NCBI RefSeq assembly: GCF_964656455.1 | Contig: NC_135717.1 | Coordinates: 992,001 to 1,056,000 of the forward strand | Source: Halichoerus grypus | Taxonomy: Eukaryota > Chordata > Mammalia > Carnivora > Phocidae | Length of the DNA stretch: 64,000 bases | Reading direction: 5' to 3' | In this document: positions 21,790-33,830 of the stretch, in pieces | Numbering within the stretch: the first letter of the stretch is position 1 | How the letters are laid out: each line of letters opens with the position of its first letter | Translations under genes and position numbers: made by a program | Notes under the pieces: generated by a model | What the model was told of the DNA's origin: nothing | What the model saw: only the letters and a program-made list of their open reading frames with translations | The model's database searches: none

Positions 21790-23388
21790 CTGTCCAGACG
21801 GACGTGAGCCACACGTGTGAAACACACAGCGGGTTTCCGGGATGGTCTGGGGAAGAACGTAAACTATGTCAGGAACGATTTCCATAGCGATTCTGTGTCC
21901 AACGGTAACATTCCGAGCACAGTGAGTTAATACGATATAGTATTGAAATTAGCGTCACTGTTCTGTTTGGCTTTCTGAACAAGTCCACTGGCACCTGCGG
22001 CTCCTGTGACGTGGCTGTTGGCTGGCAGAGGCTCCCTTCACCCCAGAAACCTCCGCGTGCCCCGCAGCCCTGCCCCACCTGTGAGATGGGGCGAGGGCGT
22101 GCCGCCTGGGCTGGTCCTGGGGCTGCAGGTCACGAGGTGCCGTGTGTCTGCAGAGCCCCCGGCTCCAGGCGGGTGCACCGCACGCGTCTTGCATCTGGCT
22201 CACCCTCCCGCGTGGTCGGTTCCGGAAGCAGGGAGGTGGGGGGGCACCCTTTGCTCTCTGGCTCCCCACAGGGAGGGAACTTGTTCATTGGTATCGTCTG
22301 CAGAGCAAACTCCTGCAAACCTCCCCCCCAGTGCCCGCCTGGTCTTCCTGGCCCGTGCCCACCCAGCTCCTGCCTGTGACCTTTGGGGCCCTAGAAGAGG
22401 GCCCAGGTGAGCCCCGAGTTTAGCCACTCTGCACCCATGACGGCGGTTTCAGGGGGTCGCACCTGCTCCTGAGCAGGACCACAGACACGGGCGCTGGGAC
22501 CCAGGGGGACGTCATCCAGAGACTCTGCCAATGGGGGCCTGAGCTTGGCAAGAGGGGACCTCTGTCTAAGGCTCTGGCGTCAGGGCACCCAGCCTCCCAC
22601 TGCGTGAGCCCTACTGTGCGCCAGGCCCCGAGCCAGGCGCTGGAGTGGGAGTGGGCACACGGCCACCCCAAACAGATCTCAGTTTACAAAATCTCGTCTT
22701 ACGTAGGGCGCCTGGAGGGGGCTCAGAGGAAGTGGGGACGGGGGCTCTGGAGGAAAAGGCCAGCCCTGCCGGACGGTGGCGATGGGTCGTAGCGCATTGA
22801 GCAAGGCGTCCACAGTCAGTGCCGGTACGTGTGCATAAATACAGGTGGGGGAGGGAGGGCCGTACAGAAAGACAGCACGTGTAGAAAGGAAAGTGGAATT
22901 CGAGACTTTGCCTTTGGCCACCCCGTAGAAATAATTGACTGGGGCGAGAATCACCGATAAATCAACACAGGGTGTGAGGGGGAAAGGGGGTGCTCCCATT
23001 GCCTGGCAGTCTGCGCACGGCGACTCAGGCGCCCCTCCTGGCATCACACACGTCCCCACAGCACCTTGCCCACATCAGCAGGAGATGTTACCCAGACCCA
23101 AGCGGAGGGAGGGGCACTCCACCAGTAATTCGCCTGGACTGTTTGAAACGTCGGCTTCACAGATTCCCGGCCAAGGGAGGCTGAAGAGGTGCACCCGGAG
23201 AGCCTGCGAGCGTGGACTGGATGCAGGCCGGGGCCGGTGTGGAGGAAGGACACAGGGGAGTGCTCGGAGCTTGGACGGGGACAGCAGGGGAGGCGCTCAC
23301 CACGCAGGCTGGTCCCGGGAGCTGGCTAGAAACGCAGAGTCTCAGGCCACCCCACTCCCACTGAACCCAAACCTGCATATTTGCTTTT
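21790..23388. other. GC-rich stretch with weak repeat traces
   Basis: Near 22606-22640 'cctactgtgcgccaggcccc' is an L2/MIR-type phrase. Around 22800-22960 an AT-richer part contains 'agaaataattgactggggcg' and 'cgataaatcaacac', whose nature I cannot decide. No gene is seen. Confidence 0.35.
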
Positions 23389-24960
23389 TTTTTTTTAATT
23401 TTTAACTTTCTTGGCAGCTTTATCGAGATGTAATTGACTTCACATATGTAAAGGGTTTATTTGATATATTTTGACGACTGTATACCCCCAGTGAAACCAT
23501 CACCACGATCACGTCAAAGAATACATCGTTCACCCCAACAGTTTCCCTGAGCCCCTCTGTAATCCCCTCCCTCACCTCCTTTCCCGCCCTTAGCCCCAGG
23601 TGACCCTAACCCGTCCTGTCATTATAGATTAGTTTGTATTTTCTATCATTTCATAGGAACAGAATATGTACCAATTTTTGGTCTGGCTCACTGCACTCCA
23701 GAGAAAAACGTTGAGGTTCATCCCCACTTTTGCATATATCAGCCATTCTGTCCTTTTTGTGGCTGAGCAGAATTCTGCTGAATGGATGTACCACAACCTG
23801 CCCATCAGTCTGTCGATGGGCACTTCCTGTTTCTGCAGACGTGGGACTGCCGGGGTGCAAGGCAAGCGGGTAGTTGACGTCGTAAGCTCCGTCAGACTGC
23901 CTTCCACGGCAGGTGTGCGACATTCCATTTCTGCCACCCGTGTGCGGAACTCCCAGCCCTTCCACGTCCCACCGAAGCTGACGGTGGGTAGTCGTCTGTT
24001 TTGAGCCGCTCCAAGGGCGTGGAGGGTGTCTCGGGGCGGGCGCTGCGTTTCCCTAATGACTGAGGATGGTGAGCATCTTTCCCTGTGCTTCTTTGCCATC
24101 TGTACATCTTGGGGGAAGCTACTGCTGAAATTACTTGACCCGTTTTGGGGTGTGTTTACTGATTTCTTACTGTTGAGTTTTGAGAGCTCGTTATATATTC
24201 TGACACAAGTCTTCCGTCGGGTGTATGATTTGCAAAGATTTTCTCCCCATTTAGGGCTTGTCACTTTGTTCTCATAGTGTCTTTCAAAAAACAGAAGTTT
24301 TAAATTTGATAAAGTCCAGTTTATGCATATTTTATCTTATGGATCATGCTTTTGGTGTCATAGCTGAGGAATCTTTACTTACCCTGAGCTCACAAAGATT
24401 TGATCTCTGTAAAAACATTTGATAAAAGATGTGATTTTTGTAAACATCCAGAAGATGATTTCTTCTACAAGCTTTTTAGTTTGAGGGTTTGCTTTTAGGT
24501 CTGTGATCCACTTGGACTTAATTTTCATATGTGGTGTGAGGTATGGATCATAGTTCTTCATTTGTTTGTTTTTGTTGGGGTTTTTTTTTTTTTGGCATAT
24601 GGATTTGTTGAAAATCCATTTGTTGAAAAATCATCCTTTCCCCACTGACTTGCCCTTTTGCATTTTTGTCGAAAATTGATTGTCTGCATATGTGTGTGTG
24701 TCTGTTTCCGGGCTTTCTATTCCGTTCCGCTGACCTGTTTGTCCATTCCTCATACCAGTTCCACACTCTTATTTATTACTGTAGTGTTATAAGAAGTCTT
24801 AAAGTCAAGAAGGGCTAGTCCTCCACCTTTGTTCTTCTTTTTCAATGTTTTTTTAGACTGTTTTATAGCCTTTGCATTTCCGCATGAATTTTAAAATCAG
24901 CACGTCAATTCCTACAAAAAGCCTGCTGGGATTTTGTTTTAGGTTGCCGTAAACTCCCGC
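23389..24960 (-). mobile_element. L1 ORF2 C-terminal region and 3' UTR, dead
   Basis: The 3' UTR complement starts near 23405 ('ggcagctttatcgagatgta'). On the minus strand 23629-24264 holds ORF2 pieces ('IYNELSKLNSKKSVN', 'QDVQMAKKHRERCS', 'LWYIHSAEFCSATKRTEW'). 24379-24561 has 'YLTPHMKIKSKWITDLKA' and 24548-24766 has 'EEWTNRSAERNRKPGN' then 'QSIFDKNAKGQVS'. The order along the minus strand agrees with L1 ORF2. Frames are broken by stops and shifts. It is truncated at its 5' side near 24960. Confidence 0.85.
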
Positions 24961-25860
24961 CCAAGAGGTCCAACGCGTTCATTGGCTGCTGGGCTTGGGA
25001 GCCATTTCTGGGTGGACCCGGCACAGGAAATGGTCACTTCCTTTCTCCTCCTGTGTCGCGGGGACGGCGGCTCCCAAGGCCCCGAACAGCTGGAGCTGAC
25101 GGGTGAGGACGGAGTTGGTGCGGCGAGGTGGGCATGTGGGACCTCCAGCTGGGGCTCTTGGAGCTGCCCCGTCGCCCCGGCCCGCTGCGTGACAAGGGTT
25201 TCTGCACCGGCCTGTCCATAGGCACCTCACCAACCCCAAACCTCCGTGTAGTGAAGATGCTCATAAAAGACAGCTCATTCAGGGACCTGAATGTTCTCCC
25301 CAAGTTCCGGGACCCTGTAATAAACATGAATAAAACTAAATAGGACACGTATTTCGGGTGATTGGGTAGCTGTCGTGTGCTGATCTGCCTTGACAGGAGG
25401 CTTGGAAACGCGCTCACAGCCTGCCCCGTGCACGGACCCACTCACTGCTCCTTCGTGGCACTCTGCAGCCACCAAGGCCTCCGCACCAGGAAGCCCCCCG
25501 GCCAGGCAGGGAGCACTCTCCCCACCTTCCAGAGCCTTCCAGACGGGAAGCTGACCCCCAGGGTTCCCATCACACATTGCTGCTGGTTCCCTCCTCTCGA
25601 AGTCCTCCATGCAGTCCTTGGAGCACGGCAGGGTCATCCCACCACACCAGCGGTCCAGAAAGCCGAGGACTCTTTGTGGAGGCTGGGCAGCCTGCAGGGA
25701 ATGGGGGCACATGGCCTCCTGGCTCCCCGCTGCCCCTGCGACACCTCGAGGGCACCTGCCCAGCCCCGCCTGCTCCCACACCCCGCTCGCTGGCCCTGCA
25801 CCTGCCCTGCACCCGCTGTCCTACACACGGCCTGGGGGCCGCTTCCTGCCCTCTGAAGAG
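24961..25860. other. Unassigned stretch
   Basis: No gene was recognised. The part 25255-25345 is AT-richer ('ctgtaataaacatgaataaa') but neither island-like nor a known repeat. The rest is GC-rich. Confidence 0.35.
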
Positions 25861-25864
25861 CCAC

Positions 25865-26000
25865 CCCAGCTATTTACCATGGACTCATTTAAGTTGGTTA
25901 ATTTTTAATAATGTTGAAATTTCCATGTGAATAATTCAGGTAAATTATTTATTAAAGCGCAGGATAAAGGGATCAGGAGAATTACCAGTAGACAGTGTTA
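25865..26000. promoter_or_regulatory. Candidate conserved non-coding element
   Basis: A strongly AT-rich segment ('ttggttaatttttaataatg', 'caggtaaattatttattaaa') sits between GC-rich flanks. It contains several ATTTA/TTAAT words. No repeat family fits. Confidence 0.5.
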
Positions 26001-26169
26001 CCTGGGGTGTGGGCAGGGTGGCAAGGGGGCTGGGGGGAGCAGCGAGGCAGGGAAGGCCTGCTGATTGCACGGCATCGTGTGGACCCTCACCAGCTTTGTG
26101 GCCAGGAGGCCCCCCCGGCCTGGACAGGGGGCATTGGCACGGACCCCACCAAACCTGCTCCCCCCCCAC

Positions 26170-26760
26170 GGCCCCAGTGACTGCCCAGCCATCCAGTCCC
26201 GTAGCCTGGGGGCCCCTGTTTTTCTCTCAAGCCCCCGTGTCCACCTGCAACAGCTTCCTTCATGCCCCTGTGGCCATTCGGGCCCCTCAAGTCCGTCCCT
26301 AGCAGCCCAAGGGAGCTTCCTGTGCACCAGCCTGATCATGTCCCCTTGTGAGGCCCCGGGCCTGGCAGGATTGCTCTCCACACACAGCTCCCCGCAGGCC
26401 CTTCCTGCCTTGGCATCCTCATGCCCACAGGCACGCCCACCATTCAGGGCAGGAGGGACCTCCCTGGCCCGAGTCCCGCCACACCCAGCCTGCACCCCTA
26501 GTTACGACCCTCCATCCAGAGGCTCCAGCCCTGCACCCTGCAGCTGTCCCGACATGCTGGCCAAGGGGCCTGCAGCACCAGCCAGCTCCCCCGAGACATG
26601 CGCAGCCCTGACCCCTGACCCTGCCACCCCCTGGGCTGCGCCCAGCCCCAGATTCCTCGCAGTTCTTGCCCTGATTAAATCTCTCCCGTGGCTCTCCAGT
26701 GCTCCTAGAGCACAGCCCAGGCTCCTTGGTTGTTCACAGGACCCCTGTCCTCCTGCCACC
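26170..26760 (+). mobile_element. L2 (LINE2) fragments
   Basis: 'gccctgattaaatctctccc', 'gtggctctccagtgctccta' and 'gagcacagcccaggctcctt' follow the L2 order ('ttaaaaccctccagtggctt', 'ttaggataaagtccaaactc'). The left part is more diverged. The open frame over it is a chance product of C-rich sequence. Confidence 0.5.
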
Positions 26761-28640
26761 CCCGCGCCGGCTCCACTCAGAACGGAATGCGGCTGGTCCC
26801 GACACACTTGGATCCCGAACTCAGCCAGCCCCCCCACCTCCATAGGCAGAGGCAGGAGCACCTCAGGGAGCCTCCCGAAGACCTCTACGTGGGACTGCAG
26901 GGGGGGAAACTGAGGTAGGGGCCAGGACCACCGGACCCTGACCAGCACGGGGGCATCTCCCCAGCACTGGCTTGGCATGAGAACCAAGAAGCCCAGAAAG
27001 AGGCTCCAACCTCTTGCTTAGGATCCAACCTTGGGGGTGAGGGTGGTCGGGCTGACAGGTGTCCTTGTTTTATCAAATTTCCAACTTGTGGACCCATCCT
27101 GGGGCCTGCAGCTCCCCTGAGCCAGGCTGTGTCCCCATGGTCTGTCTACTGTCACCTGGGAGCCCACTGGTGCCCTAGCCCCACCAGCCCCTGCCCGGCT
27201 TTAATCGCCAGCATCGCGATAATCCCAGTGGAGACACTTTACGGGGACACGGTCCGCGGGGGTGGGTCCGGCAGCGTGAGGATCATTTCCAAGCTCCACA
27301 GGCAGTGACCTGAAGGGCGGCCGGCTGGGGCAAGGAGGGGGACCCACGTGCAGCTCCTCTCTGCTCCTTTGGCCCTGTGGCTGGGAAAACAGCTTCACCC
27401 CACTATGCCTCAGTTTCCTCCTCTGTACCACGGAGAAAATCCAAGCATCCGGGGGTCTGTCTGCTGCTCAAACAGTAGGACCGTCCATGTGAGTGCCAGG
27501 CAGCGCTTACTCAACCCAGCCGTGTGCGTCCTCCTACCTTGCAGGTGGCAGTGAAGGCAGGGGGCGGGAAGGAGGAAGGGAGGTCCCCAGAGGGTGGGTC
27601 TCCCTGGCTGCAGTGCGGGGCTGGACAGCCCTGTTGGGCCCCCTTTCTGTGTCCTGGCCTCGCCCATCAGAGAGCCCATGTCATGGACCCCGAGGTCCCC
27701 GTTCCCGGCCTTGAGTGTGTCCCTGTGAGGCTCACACATCACCTCCCCGACGAATCCAGCCCCCCAGCTTCCAGCTCCATGCCGGCCAGCCTGGGTCCCA
27801 TCCCCCACTGTCTCTGGCTCCTGGTTCAGCTGGGAGCAGATGTTGGGAAATGTTTGCCAGATGAGCAAAGGGCCGCCAAGGCTGCCTGGGGGGCCCACCG
27901 TGAGCCAATGCCCAGGATGCTGGGGCAGGGCTGGAGGTGGGAGCAGGCTCTTCCTCAAATCCTGTCCCCCACGAAGCACCCCAGAAGGGCTGCTGTCCTG
28001 AGCTAGGTAGACCACCCTAGGAAGGAGGTGAAGAGACATGGCGGGAGATCAGCCCTGTGGGACGTCCTCAAGACCTTCACTCTGCTTGGGGCTCCCCCCT
28101 CCCTGCCACAGCTGCTCTGCAAAGAGCCCCCTACCCCCCAGTTCCAGACCTCCTGCCTGCACTGAGCCCTCAGGCTGTCCAGCAAACACCTGCAGTCTGG
28201 GGCATAGACCCCCCCATACCCACCCACCAAACAGTTGCAGAGCATGCACCCCGATGTCATGGCCCTGTGCCTGAGCAGCCGGTCTGTGTTGGGGGGTCCA
28301 GGTTGCGGGGGACGGGGAGCCCACATCCGCGTGTCAGTCAGGCACTGCTGTAGGGAACATGGCCCTGCCCCAGGTGGTCACTCGGGGTCCGGGGCCTCAG
28401 CACAGCCGGGGAGGAGGTCGGGGAGAGTGCCGGTGTCCCTGGTCAGCTCCGAGCCTCCATCATGCAGCGGGGACGAGACCCCCGCCCCTCTGCGAGCAGC
28501 GCCCACTCTGGGAGCCTCTCAGGGACCCAGGTGCAGGGGGCGGGCTGGAGCCAGACCCCACCACGTGCTGACCTCGGGCCTCTCGGAGCCTCCTTGGTGT
28601 CCCCATCTGTCTGCCTCGCTGAGTGGGGGTGACATGTGAC
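26761..28640. other. GC-rich stretch with a MIR trace
   Basis: A MIR phrase ('tatgcctcagtttcctcctc') lies at about 27400-27440. The remainder has no gene or identifiable repeat. Confidence 0.4.
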
Positions 28641-29004
28641 AATGGTCGTAGAAGGCTGAAAATCGGAATTACCCATGAACGGCCACGAAGTGGTCATTGC
28701 CGCCGCTGTCCACCTGCACAGGTCCACACTGATTTTCGGCTGAGGAAGGGCCCCAACCACCAGGCCCACGGCTGGCGCTCTGGAAAAGCCTGCGCCTTGG
28801 GCGGTATCCGGCCCCCAGCCCGTCGCTGCCCGGGGAGGGGCCGGCTTCTCACTGGTCAGATGGTGCACTGTCCCATAGGGCTGGGCAGTGGAGGTCCCAC
28901 TGACTTGCGGCCGCCCGAGGGGCTTCCCAAGATCCACCCCAGAGAAAATCACGCCTCATGCAGGGCCCAGGAAATAACAATCATCATTAAAAATTACATC
29001 ATCT
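28641..29004. other. Unassigned stretch before a SINE
   Basis: The segment 28650-28760 ('gaaaatcggaattaccca', 'ctgattttcggctgagg') is single-copy looking. Its role is unknown. Confidence 0.3.
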
Positions 29005-29225
29005 GGGGCACCTGGGTGGCTCAGTTGGTTAAGCGTCTGCCTTCAGCCCAGGTTATGACCCCAGGGTCCTGGGATCGAGCTCCACATTGGGCTCCCTGCT
29101 GGGCGGGGAGTTTGTGTCTCCCTCTGCCTCTCTCCCCCACTCGTGCTCTCTCTCTCTCTCAAAAAAATAAATAAAATTTTTAAAAATATATTTAAAAAAA
29201 ATAAAAATAAATAAAAATAAAAATC
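29005..29225 (+). mobile_element. Carnivore tRNA-Lys-derived SINE (SINEC type)
   Basis: The body opens with 'ggggcacctgggtggctcag', carries a tRNA-like A box and the B-box-like 'gggatcgagct', then a (CT)n run and a long A-rich tail 'aaaaaaataaataaaat'. Target duplications are not clear because both flanks are AT/ATC-rich ('acatcatct' and 'atcatcatca'). This family marks the order Carnivora. Confidence 0.9.
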
Positions 29226-29254
29226 ATCATCAGTGGGACAATCAGTAAAGTTGA

Positions 29255-29365
29255 GGACTCGGTGCACTACGTGATTTTGTCCCTGAATTGTTACCCACCC
29301 CCAGGAGGGAGGCATTGCTCCTATCCCAGTGGGGAGATGGGGAAACCGAGGCCTGTTCAGGGTTT
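29255..29365 (-). repeat. MIR fragment
   Basis: 'ggaggcattgctcctatccc' and 'gggagatggggaaaccgagg' correspond to the MIR segment 'attattatccccattttaca' with 'gatgaggaaactgagg'. Confidence 0.6.
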
Positions 29366-29555
29366 CGAGGAAGGAGCCTGCAGCCCTCTGGGAAGGCCCC
29401 TGTGGACAGCTGAGGACGCCCCCAGGAGAGAGGCTGGCTGCTTGGGTTTCGGGGTCACAGGGCCACCAAGGCCCTCCCACGGGTCCCACCCAACCCGCCC
29501 TCACTGCCCCCTTCCAGCCTGACCCTGGGAGGGCAGGGGCGGTGGGAGCCCACAG
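29366..29555. other. GC-rich spacer
   Basis: Nothing recognised. Confidence 0.3.
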
Positions 29556-29557
29556 CT

Positions 29558-29775
29558 AGGCCCCGTTTAAAGAAACATCCCTGTTAAAACGCATCTTACA
29601 GATTTGATTTAATCATGGAGTGCTGATTTTTGCAAAGCAGGTCATGACCCTGGTCATTTTGTGAAAATGAATTGCCTGGGGAAAATGGAAATTGTCACTT
29701 TATTATAGGATTAAAACATTCAATCCATTTGAATGATAATGGGAAATAAGGCTAGCCCATGTCCTCCCTTCTCTT
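29558..29775. promoter_or_regulatory. Candidate conserved non-coding element
   Basis: A 200-bp AT-rich block with 'cagatttgatttaatcatgg', 'cattttgtgaaaatgaattg' and a perfect inverted repeat CATTCAA/TTGAATG with a 5-bp spacer at 29717-29735. It does not resemble any repeat family I know. The GC content rises sharply on both sides. Confidence 0.55.
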
Positions 29776-30200
29776 GTTATGAATTAGGATCCAGGAGACA
29801 GGCAGGTGGGGCTCCGGGCAGTTTGACGCCCCCAGGGTCTTCTCACTGAGTGGGTGTTTCCAGAAAGAGGGTGAGGCTCCTCCCACCCCTCTTGACCCAA
29901 CCTTCCCCTGCTGAGGGCTCCCCCGAGCCCCTCCCCACGCTGACTCCGGCCTCCAGGGATGGGACACCAGGCCCCTCTGGGCCGCCCGAATCCTTGCGCG
30001 GGGCCTGCTCCTGCCTGAAGGTCCAGCCCTCCCGAGTGTGTGGTCAGACCGAGGGGCGCTGGGCCCTGCGCCCTCCTACAGGCCACCACAGGCAGATGCT
30101 CAAGAGAGGCTACAGACCCACAAGGCAAACGAGAAGAGCCACTATAGAATGTAAATATATATGCATACATGCACCTTTTCCTGCAGTGAAAACACATGAT
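29776..30200. other. GC-rich stretch, nothing recognised
   Basis: No gene seen; the AT-rich 30140-30180 part leads into an L1 fragment. Confidence 0.35.
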
Positions 30201-30204
30201 GGAC

Positions 30205-30375
30205 CATGTACCACCTTCATTTCTTGGTGCACAGTTCAGGGGCCTTGAGCACGTTCACACCGTGGTGCAGCCACCGTCCCGGTCCAGCTCTGGAAGCTTT
30301 CCTCTTACAGGACTGAAACTCTGTCCCCGGTAAATGGCAGCATACACCCCGTCCCCTGTATTACACCTGCTCTCG
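30205..30375 (-). repeat. L1M 3' UTR fragment
   Basis: 'gtgcacagttcaggggcctt', 'gcacgttcacaccgtggtgc' and 'aggactgaaactctgtcccc' are the GC-shifted complement of the L1M 3' UTR ('gtacagttcagtggcatta', 'aaactgaaactctgtaccc'). Confidence 0.7.
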
Positions 30376-32085
30376 CTATGTGATAGGAGGAGGTCTGTGT
30401 TATTTATCATACATCATGTGTATGTTCTGTGATGCCGTGGGACAAGGTCCCCGGCCTGCAGGCCTGAGACATCACCAGAGGGTCCCAAGACCGTGGCTTG
30501 CACAAGCCTCTGAGAGAAGCAGGGGCCAGTCAGCACCCAGGACCCCGACTCTGAGGGTACAGGACAGGAGACCCCAGCAGGTACCCCGAGGTCACAGACA
30601 AGGAGCACGGGTGCCCCGTGGGGAGTCAGGGACCGGACAGGGTGGGGTTGGCCGGAGCCGAGTCTGTACCTAATACCCCCTCCCCAAGAAGCACTGGGGG
30701 GAAGGGGGCAGAACCTTTTCCTGGGCATGATCGGGACCACACATCACCCACGGGCTGGACCCCTGAGTGGGGTGGGACCGCACTGGTGCCGAGCAGCTGG
30801 TGCGCACACACGGCGTGAACAGTGGAGGAGGCAGCCGTGGAGGCCGGGAGAGAGGCCTGGTGGTGGGGACCGAGACGTGGGACTGGTCTGGGCTCCTTCC
30901 CGTGGTGGTGGGAAGGGGGAGGTCACGGGGTCATTGGAAAAGGACAGTGAGGGGACTCAGAGGTGATGTCTCGCTGCTCCAGCTGACTTCTCTCCTTCCC
31001 TTGGAGGGTCAGGAATGCTGGGGTGAACCTCACGGGTGGGTCCCAAGGAAGAGAGAAAGGCCGCAGAATGTGTGGGCTCCAGCCTGAGCTCTGAGGTTTA
31101 TACTGGACTCCGGGGTCCCTGGAGGGAGTGACGATGGGGGCCTCAGTTTCTACATCTGTAAGGTGGTCCCCCAGGGAGGTGGCACCTCCCCCCTCCGGCC
31201 TGCTGTCAGGTCTCCCTACTAGCTCCACGGCCGCCGCCCGGGGTCTCTGCGGCAGGGAGAGGGTTCTCACTCACTGCCTTGCTGGATGGGCCGTCCACAG
31301 GGGCCTGGGCAGCGCATACCAATAAGGGTGGCTGTGGGCGGGCGGGCGGCGTCGACCTCCACCAGAACAAAATAATTAAAAGAGGATTCGGGGGGATCAG
31401 GCCTGCCTGTCACTGGGGAGAGGCCAGCATTTAACTCTTTCCCAGACTGGCCTGGTCGGGGCAAGCCTGTGGTCAGGGTGGGGTCAGGACAACAGAACCT
31501 GGGCCAAGGTGCAGAACCCCGAGGAGGAGAGGTCTCGGGTGGGGGACCCACAGCTCTGGGGCTCAGGCTCCCCCGGGAGTGCCTCCACTCCCGTGTACTG
31601 CTCCCTTGGTCTTGTCCCCGTGTCTCCCCTGGGAGGCCCACTGTCCACTCTCTGCTTGCTGCCCCTCCCACCCAGGGCTCTCCCCCCCCACAGAGCGTCC
31701 ACCGGCCTGCCCAGGCTCCTGGCCTTCCCTGGAGCTGCCCATCCCCAGGGGCGCCACCGGTGCCAGGGTTGGGCCCCTTCCCAGCCAGGCCACCGGCCAC
31801 TGGTCCACTGGCCTTTACATCTTGAGCCAGAAGCAGAGGGAGGGAGACGGAGCGGCCCCGCTTCCGGAGCAGTGTTGTCCTGCCGCAAGCCTCTGCCAGG
31901 CTCGGGTGGCCAGGCTCGGGCTACCCTGTCCCGCCGCTCCACACCAGGGTCTTCGGCCTCCCATGGGCCCTCTGAACCCCCCACCCCACCCCGTACCGTC
32001 TCAGAAATTACTCTCGGCTCTGATTAGCCAGAGCCGGCTTTTGTGACAGCAAACCAGAAAATGTAAAATACACAACTCATGGACC
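30376..32085. other. GC-rich stretch with two small AT patches
   Basis: Small AT patches occur at 31365-31385 ('aacaaaataattaaaagagg') and 32005-32070 ('tcagaaattactctcggctc'). They could be weak conserved elements but are too short to call. No exon, RNA or clear repeat is seen. Confidence 0.35.
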
Positions 32086-32089
32086 TCCT

Positions 32090-32365
32090 GCAGCTGGGCC
32101 GTGGGCTGTCTTCATGTCAAGAGACTGTATTGAGCACCCACTGTATGCCAGCACGGTGTAGGTTCGGGGAGACCGTGAAGCACAAGGCTGACACGGCACG
32201 GCGGCAGGGCTCCTGGAGGCTCGCCGGAGGCCTGGCTGGGAGCTGGGGTGTAGACACTGAGGCCCAGAGAGACGACCCAAGCTGCCCGGGCCACACAGTG
32301 AGATGTGGCTGGCTAGAAATCGGAACCCAGAGCCACGTCCCAAACCTCCATCTGCCACCCTGGCG
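32090..32365. repeat. MIR/L2-type fragments
   Basis: 'attgagcacccactgtatgc' followed by 'cagcacggtgtaggtt', then 'actgaggcccagagagacga' and 'ccacacagtgagatgtggct', are characteristic MIR/L2 phrases. Confidence 0.55.
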
Positions 32366-32549
32366 CTCACCCCAGGGGTTTGGAATCCGTGGTTAAACAG
32401 GTCCCCTGGCAGGGGTTGCAGCACTGGCAAAGTCCCAAATAACTGAGAGACCCCAAGCCTGGCCCCACAGAGGACACTGGCCAGGGACACGCGGGACACT
32501 GGTGTCTCTGGACCCCAGGCCTGGTCTGGCAGAGGAGGAGAGGACTCCA

Positions 32550-32645
32550 AGGTCCCCGTTTCACACCCAGAGACACGGAGGCACAGGGAGGGACAGCGGC
32601 GGTCCAGAGGCAGAGCAGAGTTTGAGCCCAGGACATCAGGTGGCC
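32550..32645 (-). repeat. MIR fragment
   Basis: 'cggaggcacagggagggaca' then 'gcagagtttgagcccagga' follow the minus-strand MIR order ('gaggctcagagag', 'ggatttgaacccagg'). Confidence 0.55.
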
Positions 32646-33240
32646 GTGCTGCCTGGGGGAGGGGTGTGGGGGCAGAACTGGGCCTAGAGGCCCCCAGCCC
32701 AGAGCCCCACCCGCTCAGTCAGGAAACCCCTCCTACCGGCCTGGGCAGGCAGGTCCCTAACCCCAGCGCTGCCATCAGCCAGCTTAGAGAAGCCTGCGAG
32801 CTTAGGGGGAAGGGCATCCCCAGGGGCCGCTGGAGCGAAAACAAGCAGGTCCCACAGGAGCGGAGCCATCCCAGGGCGTCCTGCCCGCCCTCCTGGCCCA
32901 GGTCCCCGTCCTCACTCGCCCACCTGGGTCCTCCTGGACTGCAGCCGGGACACATTGCCCCTTCTGTCCCCCGTGCCAGGGTTTCTGGGGGGCTGATGCA
33001 GCCCGAGAAGCCTGGAACGCCATCCCTCTGGGCTGGGACCCTGCTCCCTGAGCCCCTCATTCCAGCCTCCTCCCTGCCTCTGCAGCAGGACCATCATCCT
33101 TTGTCTCGGATCCCACCATGTGGGTTGTGTGGGAGCAAGACGGACACCCAGGAGGCCCGGCTCAGGACCCCAGCCATGCCAGCTGCAGATTCTGCCCTCA
33201 ACCCCTGCCAAGGCCTGTGCAGACCCTCCCAAACACACAT
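32646..33240. other. GC-rich stretch, nothing recognised
   Basis: No gene or repeat recognised. Confidence 0.35.
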
Positions 33241-33244
33241 GGTG

Positions 33245-33830
33245 GGTTTTTATTAAACTTCCTTGTTAATTGCACAAGTAATGCGTGAATACATCTGGAG
33301 TGAGTTTTAAAACAAATCCCAGACACCATATCATTTCACTCATAAATACTTCAGTATACAAATGGGGCTTTAAATAATTTGCTGTTGAAATGATGTTGGT
33401 TTCTCCTATGATCAACACGGTACACACTAATAGTGTGGGGAAAGCCCACCCCAGCCAGACTCAGGGACCGCGATGTCGTCCCGCGCTTCCGGTCCTCTGC
33501 CTGGGCCTCTCCTGGCCCCGCTGTGCAGCTGCGGCGGTGGATCGTGCGTGGGCTTTCCGTGGCGCTGGCGTACTGTGCTGATTCGCTTGCGCACCTTGCT
33601 CTTCTCCCTTAGAGACGAATTTGCATTTCCCTGGGGCTGTTACCCGCTCTCGAAGCATCGATCCCAAAGGCCTCCTGTTGGGTGCAATTCTTTGCGGTTA
33701 TAAACACCGCGCTGAACATCTTTGTGCCTGAGATGATGTATGGTTTTTGGATCATTCTCCAAGGAGAGGTTCCCAGACGCCGGATCCCACCATCAAAGCT
33801 CCCGCCCCCAAATTGCTTTCCAAGAAGACA
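33245..33830 (-). repeat. Probable old L1 3' region
   Basis: 'aacaaatcccagacaccata' with 'tcatttcactcataaatact', and later 'tataaacaccgcgctgaaca' and 'tttgtgcctgagatgatg', resemble the L1 3' consensus phrases 'tcatttcatccataaatatt' and 'acaaacaacgctgcaatgaa'. The middle is diverged and the subfamily is unclear. Orientation is assigned by analogy with the other L1 remnants here. Confidence 0.45.

Noticed and set aside
23629..24264. A functional gene for the 211-codon minus-strand frame
   Set aside because: The peptide is a decayed L1 ORF2 C-terminus with frameshifts upstream; it is a dead retrotransposon piece.
26065..26913. 282-codon Pro/Ser/Ala-rich plus-strand frame
   Set aside because: It overlaps L2 remnants and C-rich DNA. 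There is no conserved domain or codon pattern.
29005..29100. tRNA gene suggested by A/B-box-like words
   Set aside because: The tRNA-like head belongs to a carnivore SINE with an A-rich tail, and the cloverleaf is degraded.
29147..29225. Independent CT and A/T microsatellites
   Set aside because: They are the terminal parts of the SINE, not separate loci.
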